A DNA stretch of 36,379 nt from a virus. The DNA is taken from positions 1 through 36,379 of the IMG/VR virus record IMGVR_UViG_3300047496_000071; one strand, 5' to 3'. Under the pieces are notes generated by a model, which worked only from the letters and a program-made list of their open reading frames with translations, did no database searches and was not told where the DNA came from. Positions 1 through 8,108 of the stretch are shown in pieces. The translations under genes were made by a program, and so were the position numbers. Each line of letters begins with the position of its first letter. The first letter of the stretch is position 1.

Positions 1-1242
1 CTCGGGGTACGCCAGAACGACGCCCACGATGCTATCCAGACGCGCCGGAAGCACGTCGTTGGACGGGTCCCACTGCTGGGCGAACCGGATGTTGTACCCT
101 TCGAACGACTCGGCCGCCGTCATCTTGACCAACGGGCTCAAATCGAGCATCGGGGGGTTCGCAAACACCACCGCATCGCGGTACCAGCCGAGCGACTGCT
201 TGATGAGCTGCCCGGAAGTAGCCGCAATGTTGGCCGTGCCGGTCTGACCGAACACGTAGATGGCCGCGCCCGTTGCCGGTACGCTGTCCACGTTCTGGTA
301 CGCACCGCCGGTGATGATGCCCGGAGCGATCGGAATCGCAATTGCGCCCGCAGTGTCGCTGATGGTCGTGGTCACGACGAACTGCTTCAAGCGGCCCAAA
401 GACGCCTTCGTCTCCGGGTCCACGTCGTTCACGCCGGCGATCGAAATGACGTCGCCTGCGTTCAGAGTGGTGGTGCCCGAGCCCCAGCCGTTGGTGTTCA
501 ACGTGTAGGTGGCGACGAACGCATTACCCACGCCGCTGTTGCTTTGGCCGGCGCCATTCACAACCGGCGTGGAGCCCGTCACCGCGCCAATGGTGTGGGT
601 CGGCAGCTTCGTGTTACGGAAGCAGACATAGCCCGCAGCCTTGTCGCTGATGACGCCTTCCAACCACTGGTCGCTGATGGTCGATTCGGGGTTGAACAGA
701 CCCTTGTTGTCGTTGACGAAGTACATGGACGCCTGCGGGGTCGCAGTGAACGTCCGACGATCGTCTTCCGGCGCCAAGGTCTCGGTCAGATACCGTTCGT
801 TGAGCAGCAATTGCTGGAAAGTGGCGGTCGTGTTGTACGCGCCCACGAACTTGGGCACGCTGTTCAGCACCGCGGTCGCAATGTTCTCGATACCGGCCGC
901 CATGCGCGCCATTGCGGGCTCGAGCACCTGCTCCTCGAAGTTGTTCAGCAACATCGCGCGCTCGATCGAGGTGAAGTTGATGTCCACACCGACTTGCTGG
1001 TTGACGTTCAGCGTTGCAAAACGCTGCACGCTGTTCTGCGCGTTCATCGCGGCGCCCGTGCGCAGCTGGTACTGGAACGGCAGACGGATGCTGAGCTGTT
1101 GACCCAAGATCACGCCGTTGATCGGCCCGGGGAGCAAGCTCTGGTAGTCGCGGTTGGTGCGACCCGTGAAGTTCGACTTGGCGTGCAGCAAGACCAACGC
1201 TTTGCGCGCGACCCACTGTGCCGTAATGAGACTATTAGCCAT
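1..1242 (-). CDS. Major capsid (coat) protein, P22 gp5-like, 3' end cut by window edge
   Basis: The visible 414 codons begin MANSLITAQWVARKALVLL and continue with a TGRTNRDYQ segment. This is the typical start of the P22 coat family (P22 coat is about 430 residues), so probably only a few residues are missing. The protein would form the icosahedral shell around the scaffold. The middle part is rich in beta-type sequence with many Gly, Thr and Asn, as expected for the inserted domain of this family. The start at 1242 is set by a GAAAGG ribosome site. It is the last complete gene position of the scaffold-coat pair, directly downstream of the scaffold gene with a 15-nt gap. Family assignment is by recalled similarity, not by alignment. 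Confidence 0.88.
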   Translation of the reverse strand, partial: MANSLITAQWVARKALVLLHAKSNFTGRTNRDYQSLLPGPINGVILGQQLSIRLPFQYQLRTGAAMNAQNSVQRFATLNVNQQVGVDINFTSIERAMLLNNFEEQVLEPAMARMAAGIENIATAVLNSVPKFVGAYNTTATFQQLLLNERYLTETLAPEDDRRTFTATPQASMYFVNDNKGLFNPESTISDQWLEGVISDKAAGYVCFRNTKLPTHTIGAVTGSTPVVNGAGQSNSGVGNAFVATYTLNTNGWGSGTTTLNAGDVISIAGVNDVDPETKASLGRLKQFVVTTTISDTAGAIAIPIAPGIITGGAYQNVDSVPATGAAIYVFGQTGTANIAATSGQLIKQSLGWYRDAVVFANPPMLDLSPLVKMTAAESFEGYNIRFAQQWDPSNDVLPARLDSIVGVVLAYPE

Positions 1243-1257
1243 TGAAATGCCTTTCGG

Positions 1258-2418
1258 TTAGTTCAAACCACGCATCTTGCGAGCCGCAAGTCTTGCGTTA
1301 TTTTTCGACTCCCGATGACGCCGCGCGAACTCGTCCATGTCCATACCTGGATCGGTGATTTCGCGGCCCTGCGCTCGCTTGCCGGCGGGCACGGGTGTCG
1401 GGGGAGGCGGTGCTTGAGAGACGGACTTCTTGACGACGGGTTTCGCACTCGTCACAGGAGTCTTGGCTGTCGATGTCGGCGCGGGCTTTGCGGCCGCCGC
1501 CAATGTGGCTTTGAGAACGCCAATTTCCATCACTTGATCCTCCGGCGCGAGCGCAGCGATGCGCTTTGCTTCCGCGATGTTGGATGCCAAGTGGTAGACC
1601 ATTTGCGGGCCAAGTTCGGACTTCACGAGGACGGATTGCGCCGCCGGGTCCAGCTTAGGCAGTTCAGGGTTTCGCACTTTCGCATCCCAGTCGGTCGCGG
1701 TCTTTTTGAAGTCCTCGATCCGAGATTGGAAAGTTTGAACCGTCTTTGCTGCTTCCGTCTGTTTGCCGGCCGTTTGCAACGCCGCCTTGACGCTCAGTTC
1801 GACCTTTTTTTCCGTCCACTCCTCGACTTTTTGGGCGAGGGTGTCCGGATCAAAGTTCACATCGGGGTCGGTCAGCTTGGGCATGGGCCCAAGCTTGGCT
1901 ACTGGCGCAGCCGGCGGCGTTTCAGCCGCTGGCGCCGGCTTGTCGCCGGCTAGTTGCGCCCGGAGCGCGGCCAGTTCCTCGCGTGCAGCTTTGAGCTGTT
2001 CCGCGGTGAGCTTGCCGAACTCCTTGTAGCCTTCCGCTAAGTCACTCGCTTCCAATGCCTTGGCGTTGAGTTCCTGTATGCGTTTGAACGCTCTGCTCTG
2101 CTTCGGCTGCTGGCCGGTGCTCTCAGTTTCACCTTCGGTCAACTCACCTTCCGGTTCGCCTTCCGTTTCGCCTTCTGCCGTTTCGCCAGATTCATCAGCG
2201 CCCTCAGTCGACGATTCTGAGGAGTTATCGTCGGAAGTCACGTCTCCAGCTTCGGGCTGGTCCGAGGCATCCGCGGCGGACGAATCCGCGTCTGCTGCCG
2301 ACTCGGTCGGCAAAGGCTCCGGCTCTGTCGCGGCCGGTGCAGTTACGATAGGTTTTTCCGCGACTTGGGTCTGCGGTTGCGACTCATAAGCCGCAAGATC
2401 ATCTCGAGTAAAAGCCAT
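1258..2418 (-). CDS. Capsid scaffolding protein
   Basis: 386 residues. The first ~110 residues are very acidic, rich in Glu, Ser, Ala and Asp, with low complexity. The middle (about 120-300) is charged and helical with coiled-coil character. The last ~60 residues are Pro-rich and then strongly basic (an RRHRESK and RKMRG tail). A disordered acidic N-terminus plus a basic C-terminal coat-binding helix is the normal build of podovirus scaffolds, and its place immediately before the coat gene fits. It would guide procapsid assembly and then leave or be degraded. Start supported by an AGGGGA ribosome site. No sequence-level family match can be claimed beyond this architecture. Confidence 0.78.
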   Translation of the reverse strand: MAFTRDDLAAYESQPQTQVAEKPIVTAPAATEPEPLPTESAADADSSAADASDQPEAGDVTSDDNSSESSTEGADESGETAEGETEGEPEGELTEGETESTGQQPKQSRAFKRIQELNAKALEASDLAEGYKEFGKLTAEQLKAAREELAALRAQLAGDKPAPAAETPPAAPVAKLGPMPKLTDPDVNFDPDTLAQKVEEWTEKKVELSVKAALQTAGKQTEAAKTVQTFQSRIEDFKKTATDWDAKVRNPELPKLDPAAQSVLVKSELGPQMVYHLASNIAEAKRIAALAPEDQVMEIGVLKATLAAAAKPAPTSTAKTPVTSAKPVVKKSVSQAPPPPTPVPAGKRAQGREITDPGMDMDEFARRHRESKNNARLAARKMRGLN

Positions 2419-2482
2419 TTCAATCCCCTAACGCAGCTCTACGCGGCTGCGACGCGATTCTCACCGGGATTGGTGTTCGAAT

Positions 2483-2995
2483 TCAGTTGCCGCCGTAAGT
2501 CGCGTACCCGACCTCGACGACGGCATTTGACGTCGCAACAAACGCGGGCATCGCCGACGTATTGATGTTGAAAGTCGCAGTCCACGCGCCAGATGATCCA
2601 CCCACGGCGGTGATCGTTGCATTCACGTTGTTGAGCGCGATCATGCCGGAGATATTCTCGAAGTTGAGGTTGTAGCCAACCGTGAACGGGTTCGTTGACG
2701 ACACTTGGTTGATCGTGACCACGCCCGAAGACGCCTGCGAAATTGCGGTGACGGTGTACGTAGGCGCAAATTGCAGCAAGGCCGCCGATGCGGAGGCGCT
2801 TACCGCCCCCGAACTGAGAGCTTGCGCCAAGGTCGTCGGGTTCGCGTTCGACAGAAAAATTTCCGTCTGCGCCGGCAGCACACCGATTGCCATCGCCTGC
2901 AAAACCGTGATGTTGGGCGGCAAACCGTTATACGGGGACGGGCCAACCTGACCAACAGGCGTACCAAGATCCGGGTTGGGTAAAATCTGCGTCAT
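2483..2995 (-). CDS. Putative virion protein with FCCH-like beta repeat
   Basis: 170 residues, mostly Ala, Thr, Ser, Asn and Val, predicted beta-rich. The segment around residues 100-135 (ISGMIALNNVNATITAV) resembles the short 'V-GM-LN-TV' beta unit often annotated as an E1 FCCH-like domain in phage virion proteins. It lies between portal and scaffold, where head-decoration or head-completion genes commonly sit, so a structural role is likely. Start supported by AGGAG at suitable spacing. Exact function not recognised. The 64 nt between this gene and the scaffold gene hold only a short hairpin and the scaffold ribosome site. Confidence 0.7.
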   Translation of the reverse strand: MTQILPNPDLGTPVGQVGPSPYNGLPPNITVLQAMAIGVLPAQTEIFLSNANPTTLAQALSSGAVSASASAALLQFAPTYTVTAISQASSGVVTINQVSSTNPFTVGYNLNFENISGMIALNNVNATITAVGGSSGAWTATFNINTSAMPAFVATSNAVVEVGYATYGGN

Positions 2996-3004
2996 TCTCT
3001 GCTC

Positions 3005-5209
3005 CTATGCTGCGGTCGGTGCCGCCTGCTGGTCGGCCGCAGCGGCTTCCCGCTCGGCTTGTGCTGCCAAGGCATCGTTGTGCATGTCTTGTGCCATTTT
3101 CTGATTGGCAAGGTGTTTCCCTGCGGTTTCATACATCAGCCGCAACCCTTCGAGGTGGCTAGCCGTTGCTTTGCTCGTGCCGATCGTCGCGTCAGCCGTT
3201 GCCTTTTGCAGCTTGGCTTGCATCAACTGCATTTCCAGTTGATGCGCCGGGTTCTGCGGAGCCGGCGGCGTAGTTTTCTTTTCCTCGTCCGTCGGCTGCA
3301 CCACACCCTGCTGAATGAGTGGGATGCGCAATCGTCGCGCCATCTCGATCGAATCCGGCGAGTCGATGTTCTTGACCAACAAGTCGGGACACAGCTGAGC
3401 CACTTGCGGAATAGTGGCCGAAGCGTCGATCAAAGTCTGCAACGTCTCTTGCCGCTGGGTCTGGAAGCTTGGGCCAATGGTTACAGTGCAATCGTACGTC
3501 CCCGCTTTGAGGTCGTTGATGATGTCGCCACCGTCTTCGCCACCTTGGTTCACCGTCACCAACCGTTCGATACCATCGTGCCCTATGATTCGTTCGACGC
3601 GCTCCGCATCGTATACCGTGGGTATCATATCGATCATGATTTCCCACGTCAGTTGCAGCGCGGCTGAAAAGCCGTCGACGAATTCATAGGAGCCCAGGTC
3701 GGACCTACGTGTGTGCTGCACCAACGCTTTTCCGCTAACCCGGTTCATATCCTCAGAATTACCGAGGGCGGGGTCAAAATACCCTGTAGTAGCCTGAATA
3801 TCCTGCTGCGCGAGCTGAGCGAGCGCCATAGCGCCCTGCGGCAGATCGATCGGCGGCGTGCGGTATGGCATACCGCCCTCCGGCGCTTTCGGATCTATGT
3901 TGTACGGCAGGTACGGACGCGACTGCACGTTCGCCTGGTTCCACTCGTTTTCGTACCCCTTAATCATCATTTCCGTCACGAGATACGGCGCTTTCGGCAC
4001 AAGGGCGCTGCGCTCGATCATATCCGAGCATCGGCTGTTGTAGCTGCGCTGCGCATCCTTGGCGTGACGCACGAGGCTTTGCAGTTTCTTGCGGCCCTCA
4101 ATGTTCACATAACGACCAGGGCAACGGATGATTGGAATGCGCTTCCAATCGTACAGGAACGGCCCCTCAAGCACGTTCGAGCCGTCACACTTGACCCACA
4201 GCACCTTCCACGCAATCGTTTTGCGGACGCGCGGGCTGCCATCTTTGTTCTTTGCGAGTCGCGTGACGCTCTCGTCGTCGACTTCCGACTCCTCGAAATG
4301 CGCCTCAAGCTCTTTGAGCTTGTCGTCGTAGTCGCGCACTTCGCCGTTCGTCATTTGCGCGATCCACTTTTCAGTCGGCACGCGCTCATAATACTCGGCG
4401 ACGCGCACTTCTTTGTCGGTGAACCAGCCGTAACTGTCGCGCGAGAAGTTGAAGCTCGTCCCCTTCTCGGAATTGAACATCGCGCGGTACATATCGTCCG
4501 ATATGCGCTCGGCAACGATCGCCTTGTTGGCGTCCCCCGCGCACGGATCTTCGCACTCCGGGTCCCAAACCACGGTCTGCGGGTTCGGGATGTTGACGAT
4601 GCGCAGCACTTGATCAAACGCATTCTTGCCGTCATCGGCCATGTACTTGGGCATCACGCGCCACGCGCCATATCCGCCGGCTACGGCGTACTTGTACTGT
4701 TCCTTGTAAATGTGCTCCGCCCGGGACGCCTGTTCGATCGAGCGACACAGGCCGGCGTACACGTCAGCGACGGCCTCTTGTGCCTCGTCGCTGGCCGGGC
4801 GCACCGTGCCGGCGGGCTTTGTCTGCCGCATGTCGGCGACCACAATGTTCACCGGGCCGATGACGCGGTTGAAGGTATAGCACGGCTTGCCGCGGCGATT
4901 CTGCAACACGACGGGGTCCCATTGACCCATCGCCTCGCTGTTGTAGATGAAATTCAGGTCTTCTGAGTGCATCCGGCGGTTTTCTTCAAACGCGCCGACG
5001 CCTTCGTCGTAGAACTTCCGGATGCGAGACAACAGCGACTCGTTCTCGTTGACGTCTTCGTAGGCGTCGACGTTCGAGAACTTGCCCGTGTACCCTGGGA
5101 CGTCACCGACTAGATCGGAGTTGTCCTGCGGGTTGCCCGGGCTGCGGCTCCGGCGTTTGTTGCTGCCGGAGCCGTCTTGCGCGTTGTCTTTTTGCAGGTA
5201 GCTAGCCAT
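3005..5209 (-). CDS. Portal protein, P22-like
   Basis: 734 residues, close to the ~725 of P22 gp1. It contains segments characteristic of this portal family: a FYDEGVGAFEENR helix near residue 70, CYTFNRVIGPVNIVVADMRQ near 110, VVWDPECEDPC near 215, and a long C-terminal Gln/Ala-rich helical region (about 640-734) matching the barrel or crown extension. The portal forms the dodecameric DNA entry channel and docks the terminase. It is preceded by the terminase genes and followed by scaffold and coat, the canonical packaging-head order. A 417-codon ORF lies antisense to it but has no recognisable motif and is treated as a shadow. Confidence 0.9.
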   Translation of the reverse strand: MASYLQKDNAQDGSGSNKRRSRSPGNPQDNSDLVGDVPGYTGKFSNVDAYEDVNENESLLSRIRKFYDEGVGAFEENRRMHSEDLNFIYNSEAMGQWDPVVLQNRRGKPCYTFNRVIGPVNIVVADMRQTKPAGTVRPASDEAQEAVADVYAGLCRSIEQASRAEHIYKEQYKYAVAGGYGAWRVMPKYMADDGKNAFDQVLRIVNIPNPQTVVWDPECEDPCAGDANKAIVAERISDDMYRAMFNSEKGTSFNFSRDSYGWFTDKEVRVAEYYERVPTEKWIAQMTNGEVRDYDDKLKELEAHFEESEVDDESVTRLAKNKDGSPRVRKTIAWKVLWVKCDGSNVLEGPFLYDWKRIPIIRCPGRYVNIEGRKKLQSLVRHAKDAQRSYNSRCSDMIERSALVPKAPYLVTEMMIKGYENEWNQANVQSRPYLPYNIDPKAPEGGMPYRTPPIDLPQGAMALAQLAQQDIQATTGYFDPALGNSEDMNRVSGKALVQHTRRSDLGSYEFVDGFSAALQLTWEIMIDMIPTVYDAERVERIIGHDGIERLVTVNQGGEDGGDIINDLKAGTYDCTVTIGPSFQTQRQETLQTLIDASATIPQVAQLCPDLLVKNIDSPDSIEMARRLRIPLIQQGVVQPTDEEKKTTPPAPQNPAHQLEMQLMQAKLQKATADATIGTSKATASHLEGLRLMYETAGKHLANQKMAQDMHNDALAAQAEREAAAADQQAAPTAA

Positions 5210-5211
5210 TG

Positions 5212-5679
5212 CTATGTGGGCATCTCGTCCAAGATTGCGCGCGTGCCGTCACCGGCGAATACGCCGCCCCACTCATTGGCGGGCAGGTACTCTTGCTTCG
5301 TGGTCTTCCATTCCTTGATCGGCTTGCCGGCCTTGTCCTTTTTGCCGCTGTCGACGAACTCCTGCTGGCGGATTTTCATCTGATTGCGCAAGCTGGCGTT
5401 GCGAAACTGAATCGCTTCAACCTTGCCCTTCTTCTCGACCACCAGATTCCGCAAGTTCGCCGCAATGTGGCACGTATACGTGCCGAGCGGCAGCGGCTTG
5501 CCGTGGTTGTCCAACTTGCGCGTGTCGGTGTCTTGCACGCAATCCTGGCCGTCAAACGCCCACTCGGTACCGTTCAGCGCCGCGCCGCCGTTCGCGCCTT
5601 CGGCGAACGTAACGTGCTTTGCTTGCTGCTGTCGAAGTCGGAGCCCTTCGATATGATTGATCCGCAATGAAATAGCCAT
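5212..5679 (-). CDS. Conserved-looking phage protein between terminase and portal
   Basis: 155 residues starting MAISLRINHIEG. An upstream in-frame start at 5736 exists, but the ATG at 5679 is preceded by a strong GAAGGTGAG site and leaves 22 nt after the terminase nuclease stop, so it is preferred. The protein is hydrophilic, with a basic stretch of Lys and Arg around residues 105-135. It has no signal peptide or membrane segment. It ends 2 nt before the portal start, so it is probably translated with the portal. Its position suggests a packaging or head-tail role, but the family is not recognised. Confidence 0.75.
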   Translation of the reverse strand: MAISLRINHIEGLRLRQQQAKHVTFAEGANGGAALNGTEWAFDGQDCVQDTDTRKLDNHGKPLPLGTYTCHIAANLRNLVVEKKGKVEAIQFRNASLRNQMKIRQQEFVDSGKKDKAGKPIKEWKTTKQEYLPANEWGGVFAGDGTRAILDEMPT

Positions 5680-5701
5680 ATAAGTCTCACCTTCTATGTT
5701 G

Positions 5702-6451
5702 TCAGCCGCTCCAAACCGGCGGCGGGGTCCATGCAAACCAAGGGTTGCCGTTCGGCGTATTCGCCGGGGGCGTTTTCAAATAATTGTGCTCAGCCGTAAG
5801 GAGCGTCATCACGGCATACCGGAGCGCATCCATGAGGTGATCGTTGGCTTTTACGATGTTTCCTTTTTCGTCGCGCTGATACAACCGAAACTCGGCCAGC
5901 GTATTCGAAAGATTCGAAAACAGTTTGAGCTTGCCCGTCGACAGCCAATCCCAAACCATCGTGATGCCGGCGCCTACGGCGTTGTCTGCCAGCTCAAGCT
6001 TCAGACCCATGTCTCGGTACACGTCGAGCAACTTCTCGCCGGCGAGGCCGCGCTGGCCGCGCGAGGCGGGGTCTATGACGCCGGTCATCCAGTTGGCGCC
6101 CAACACCTCGAGCCCGCGCACATGGACCGCTGGATCGACCTTGCCGCGGTAATATTCCTTGTAGGCCACCCAGCCGTCGCTGTCCGGATCGCGCGCCACG
6201 AATAGCGCCGCGGTACGGTTCCAACCGGTGTCGAAACCGTACCCTCGAGGCCAATGGTGCGGAATCTCAAACGGCGCTATCGTGATGTCGGCTTCGTCAA
6301 GCGGGTAGATCGCGCCAGATCCTATCGACGGAAGGCCGCGCGTACGCGCCTGACGCTGCCACGGCGGGATACCGGACAGGATGCTCGCCTTCTGTTCTGC
6401 GCTCAAGTGCGGTACATCCTCCCAGCCCACCATCACCGCGGCCTTAGACAT
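5702..6451 (-). CDS. Terminase large subunit, nuclease domain as a separate ORF
   Basis: 249 residues. The opening (VGWEDVPHLSAEQK, then a GSGAIYP stretch) is the usual linker that follows the ATPase motifs in TerL. It continues into an RNase H-like nuclease fold with the expected acidic residues in GFDTGW, GVIDPAS and HLMDALRY. It would cut concatemeric DNA during headful packaging. The start ATG at 6451 overlaps the stop of the ATPase ORF by 8 nt, in the +1 frame, with GAGGA upstream. The large subunit is therefore split into two polypeptides unless a frameshift joins them. A sequencing error of one base is the main alternative. Confidence 0.88.
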   Translation of the reverse strand: MSKAAVMVGWEDVPHLSAEQKASILSGIPPWQRQARTRGLPSIGSGAIYPLDEADITIAPFEIPHHWPRGYGFDTGWNRTAALFVARDPDSDGWVAYKEYYRGKVDPAVHVRGLEVLGANWMTGVIDPASRGQRGLAGEKLLDVYRDMGLKLELADNAVGAGITMVWDWLSTGKLKLFSNLSNTLAEFRLYQRDEKGNIVKANDHLMDALRYAVMTLLTAEHNYLKTPPANTPNGNPWFAWTPPPVWSG

Positions 6452-8108
6452 CCGCCGGTTCCTCGTCGTAGTTTTCGTCGAGTTCGTCCATTGTGCGCGG
6501 CGCCAAGTGGGGCATGTACTGCAACATGAGCTGCGTAACGCCGCGCAATGGTGTCGCCGTCAACATCAACCGGCCATCGCGAGTCATCAAACGAAGCAAG
6601 CACTCCGTGTAAATCTCGATCGACGGCTCCTCATCCAAATGGATGAAGTCTTGAGCGGTACCTTGAAACGCTTCGCGTCCCTGGTCGTAACTCTTGAACT
6701 GCAACGTCGAGACCCCGCCTGTCGGTACATGCCTCACGTATACGGTTTCGTATGCGTCAGGGATGCCGTGTTTGACTGTCGTACGCAGTATCAAATCGCC
6801 CGGGATCATCCCGGTACCGCGGGCCGAGTCGTCGCCGTACTTTCCGCACAGCGCGCTTTGCAGAATGTCCCGCGTGCTCTTGCCCGTGTCGCTCGCGGCC
6901 CAACCTTCCGTCGGCCGATCGAACCGGTACCCTTCCCACCAGTCAGGGTACTGCCCGGTCAGGTGCAGCGTGTCTGCGTACGTCCCTGCGACGGTTTTGC
7001 CGCTGTTATGGTGAATCGCCCCGGCCGCCACGTAGTTGTGCGGGCCTGGCACCTCAAAATCTACAATAGGCTGTACGCCTATTCCAGCCACTGCTAGAAT
7101 CCGGTTTCCGCCAACCACTGATAGAGGCTCACATGGCAACCACACGTTCTGGTGATGAGATAACAGCTGCAAAACTTCAAATTGCCAATCTGCTACGCGC
7201 TGGGCTCTACATTCAAGAGATATGCCGTCAGACAGCCCTTCCGGAAACTTCGGTAAGGCGTTGGGCGGAGCAACTGGGGCTGCCCATCTCGAAGTGCCGC
7301 TCCGGGCCAAAAGCCGGCCTAGAGCATCCTGAGTGGCGCGGAGGTCGTACGTACGATAAGCACGGCTATGCCCAAATCTGGATGCCGTTGCACCCGCAAG
7401 CGAACAATTCCGGTCGATGCTGGGAACACCGAGTTGTTGCCGAAGTAGTTCACGGACGCTACCTGCTACCAACCGAGGTAGTGAACCACGAGGACGGTCA
7501 CCCGCGCCATAACTGGCCTTCCAACCTGACCGTGTTCTCATCCAACGGAGACCACCTGCGTCACGACCTAACTGGCCGAGGTCACGGTACAAGCCCCCGG
7601 GCATCAATAGTCGGTGCTTATGGGAGCACTCAAAAACTTCGCCGTTGTCCAGATGAATCCGAAACGCTGGCTCTATGCCCTTTAGAAACACGCCAGTTGA
7701 TAGCGCATTTCGTCGAGTCACACCGTCCCACGCCTGAACACCGAACGCTCCCGCGCCGCAAACTTCGCGAACTTGGCGCTCACCGCGATCCGTGGGTATT
7801 ACCGTCCACGGCGTAAGACACCGGTTACCGCCAAACAGCGCGCACTCTTGATTGATTGCGCCGAGCTTGAACCATTCCATCTGCTTCGGATACGACTTTC
7901 GAACAGCTTCCGTCTCAAAGTAGGTCGAGATTCGATGCTGCGACAGGTGCCGAACTTTCGCCGCTATCGTCTCCAGCATCTTGAGCTTCGTCCGCCGGTC
8001 CAAGCTCTGAAAATTCTGCGTCAACTGCTCGAGGTAAGAGGTGCTTTTCTCCGCCGAGAGCGGTGAGCTGCTTGAGGACTTGTCCGAATCGGGCGTTGAG
8101 TTGGTCAT
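6444..8108 (-). CDS. Terminase large subunit, ATPase domain, interrupted by an intein
   Basis: 554-codon precursor. Residues 1-96 and 369-554 are the TerL ATPase; residues 97-368 are an intein. After splicing the product would be 282 residues with Walker A restored as GGNRSGKT, Walker B as FIHLDEEP and the coupling motif as LTATPLRG. It powers DNA translocation through the portal. The ATG at 8108 overlaps the small-subunit gene by 194 nt and has a weak ribosome site. An internal ATG at 7979 (MLETIAAKV) could be the true start. The ORF stops right after the ATPase region and the nuclease domain follows in another frame. Confidence 0.9.
   Translation of the reverse strand: MTNSTPDSDKSSSSSPLSAEKSTSYLEQLTQNFQSLDRRTKLKMLETIAAKVRHLSQHRISTYFETEAVRKSYPKQMEWFKLGAINQECALFGGNRCLTPWTVIPTDRGERQVREVCGAGAFGVQAWDGVTRRNALSTGVFLKGIEPAFRIHLDNGEVFECSHKHRLLMPGGLYRDLGQLGRDAGGLRWMRTRSGWKASYGAGDRPRGSLPRLVAGSVRELLRQQLGVPSIDRNCSLAGATASRFGHSRAYRTYDLRATQDALGRLLARSGTSRWAAPVAPPNALPKFPEGLSDGISLECRAQRVADWQFEVLQLLSHHQNVWLPCEPLSVVGGNRILAVAGIGVQPIVDFEVPGPHNYVAAGAIHHNSGKTVAGTYADTLHLTGQYPDWWEGYRFDRPTEGWAASDTGKSTRDILQSALCGKYGDDSARGTGMIPGDLILRTTVKHGIPDAYETVYVRHVPTGGVSTLQFKSYDQGREAFQGTAQDFIHLDEEPSIEIYTECLLRLMTRDGRLMLTATPLRGVTQLMLQYMPHLAPRTMDELDENYDEEPADV
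7092..7100 (+). promoter_or_regulatory. Possible extended -10 promoter for antisense HNH gene
   Basis: TGCTAGAAT matches an extended -10 (TG-N-TATAAT with one mismatch) 32 nt before the HNH start. Only a poor -35 (TGTACG) is present at 17-nt spacing. It would allow transcription against the late operon. It is a pattern match within coding sequence only. Confidence 0.3.
7133..7816 (+). CDS. HNH homing endonuclease encoded antisense within the intein
   Basis: 227 residues, wholly inside the intein but on the other strand, ending 1 nt before the intein's Cys1 codon. Residues 8-50 look like a helix-turn-helix (ETSVRRWAEQLGL). Residues 70-145 carry the HNH signature in order: GGRTYDKHGYAQIW, EHRVVAEVVHGRYL, VVNHEDG, NWPSNLTV and HLRHDL. 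The ATG has a GAGG site 5 nt upstream. The HNH core lies opposite intein residues about 85-133, where an in-frame endonuclease would normally be inserted. The last ~80 residues lie opposite splicing blocks A and B and may be little more than read-through. It probably cuts intein-less terL alleles. The antisense arrangement is seen directly; the homing role is inferred. Confidence 0.85.
   Translation: MATTRSGDEITAAKLQIANLLRAGLYIQEICRQTALPETSVRRWAEQLGLPISKCRSGPKAGLEHPEWRGGRTYDKHGYAQIWMPLHPQANNSGRCWEHRVVAEVVHGRYLLPTEVVNHEDGHPRHNWPSNLTVFSSNGDHLRHDLTGRGHGTSPRASIVGAYGSTQKLRRCPDESETLALCPLETRQLIAHFVESHRPTPEHRTLPRRKLRELGAHRDPWVLPSTA

Larger units (their letters stand above)
7005..7820 (-). mobile_element. 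Intein in TerL Walker A motif
   Basis: 272 residues in frame with the terminase ATPase. It begins with Cys (CLTPWTVIPTD, block A), has a block B-like segment ECSHKHRLL around residues 64-72 with SxxH in place of the usual TxxH, and ends with VDFEVPG-HNYVAAG and HHN, followed by Ser as the first C-extein residue. Nucleophile Cys1, block F His, penultimate His, terminal Asn and +1 Ser are all present, so it should be splicing-competent. It splits the P-loop between Arg and Ser, a classical insertion site. There is no endonuclease domain in its own reading frame. The segment between blocks B and F (about 75-240) has a biased Arg, Gly, Leu and Ser composition and lies opposite an HNH gene. Confidence 0.92.

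Noticed and set aside
544-1245. 233-codon plus-strand ORF antisense to the coat gene
   Set aside because: The coat protein on the other strand is strongly supported and the antisense product is Arg/His/Val-rich with no family features.
1315-1953. 212-codon plus-strand ORF antisense to the scaffold gene
   Set aside because: Arg/Cys-rich shadow frame with no motif; the scaffold fits its position and composition.
3713-4966. 417-codon plus-strand ORF antisense to the portal gene
   Set aside because: Long antisense frames arise easily in this high-GC DNA. It has no recognisable motif or ribosome site, unlike the antisense HNH gene, so ORF length alone was not accepted.
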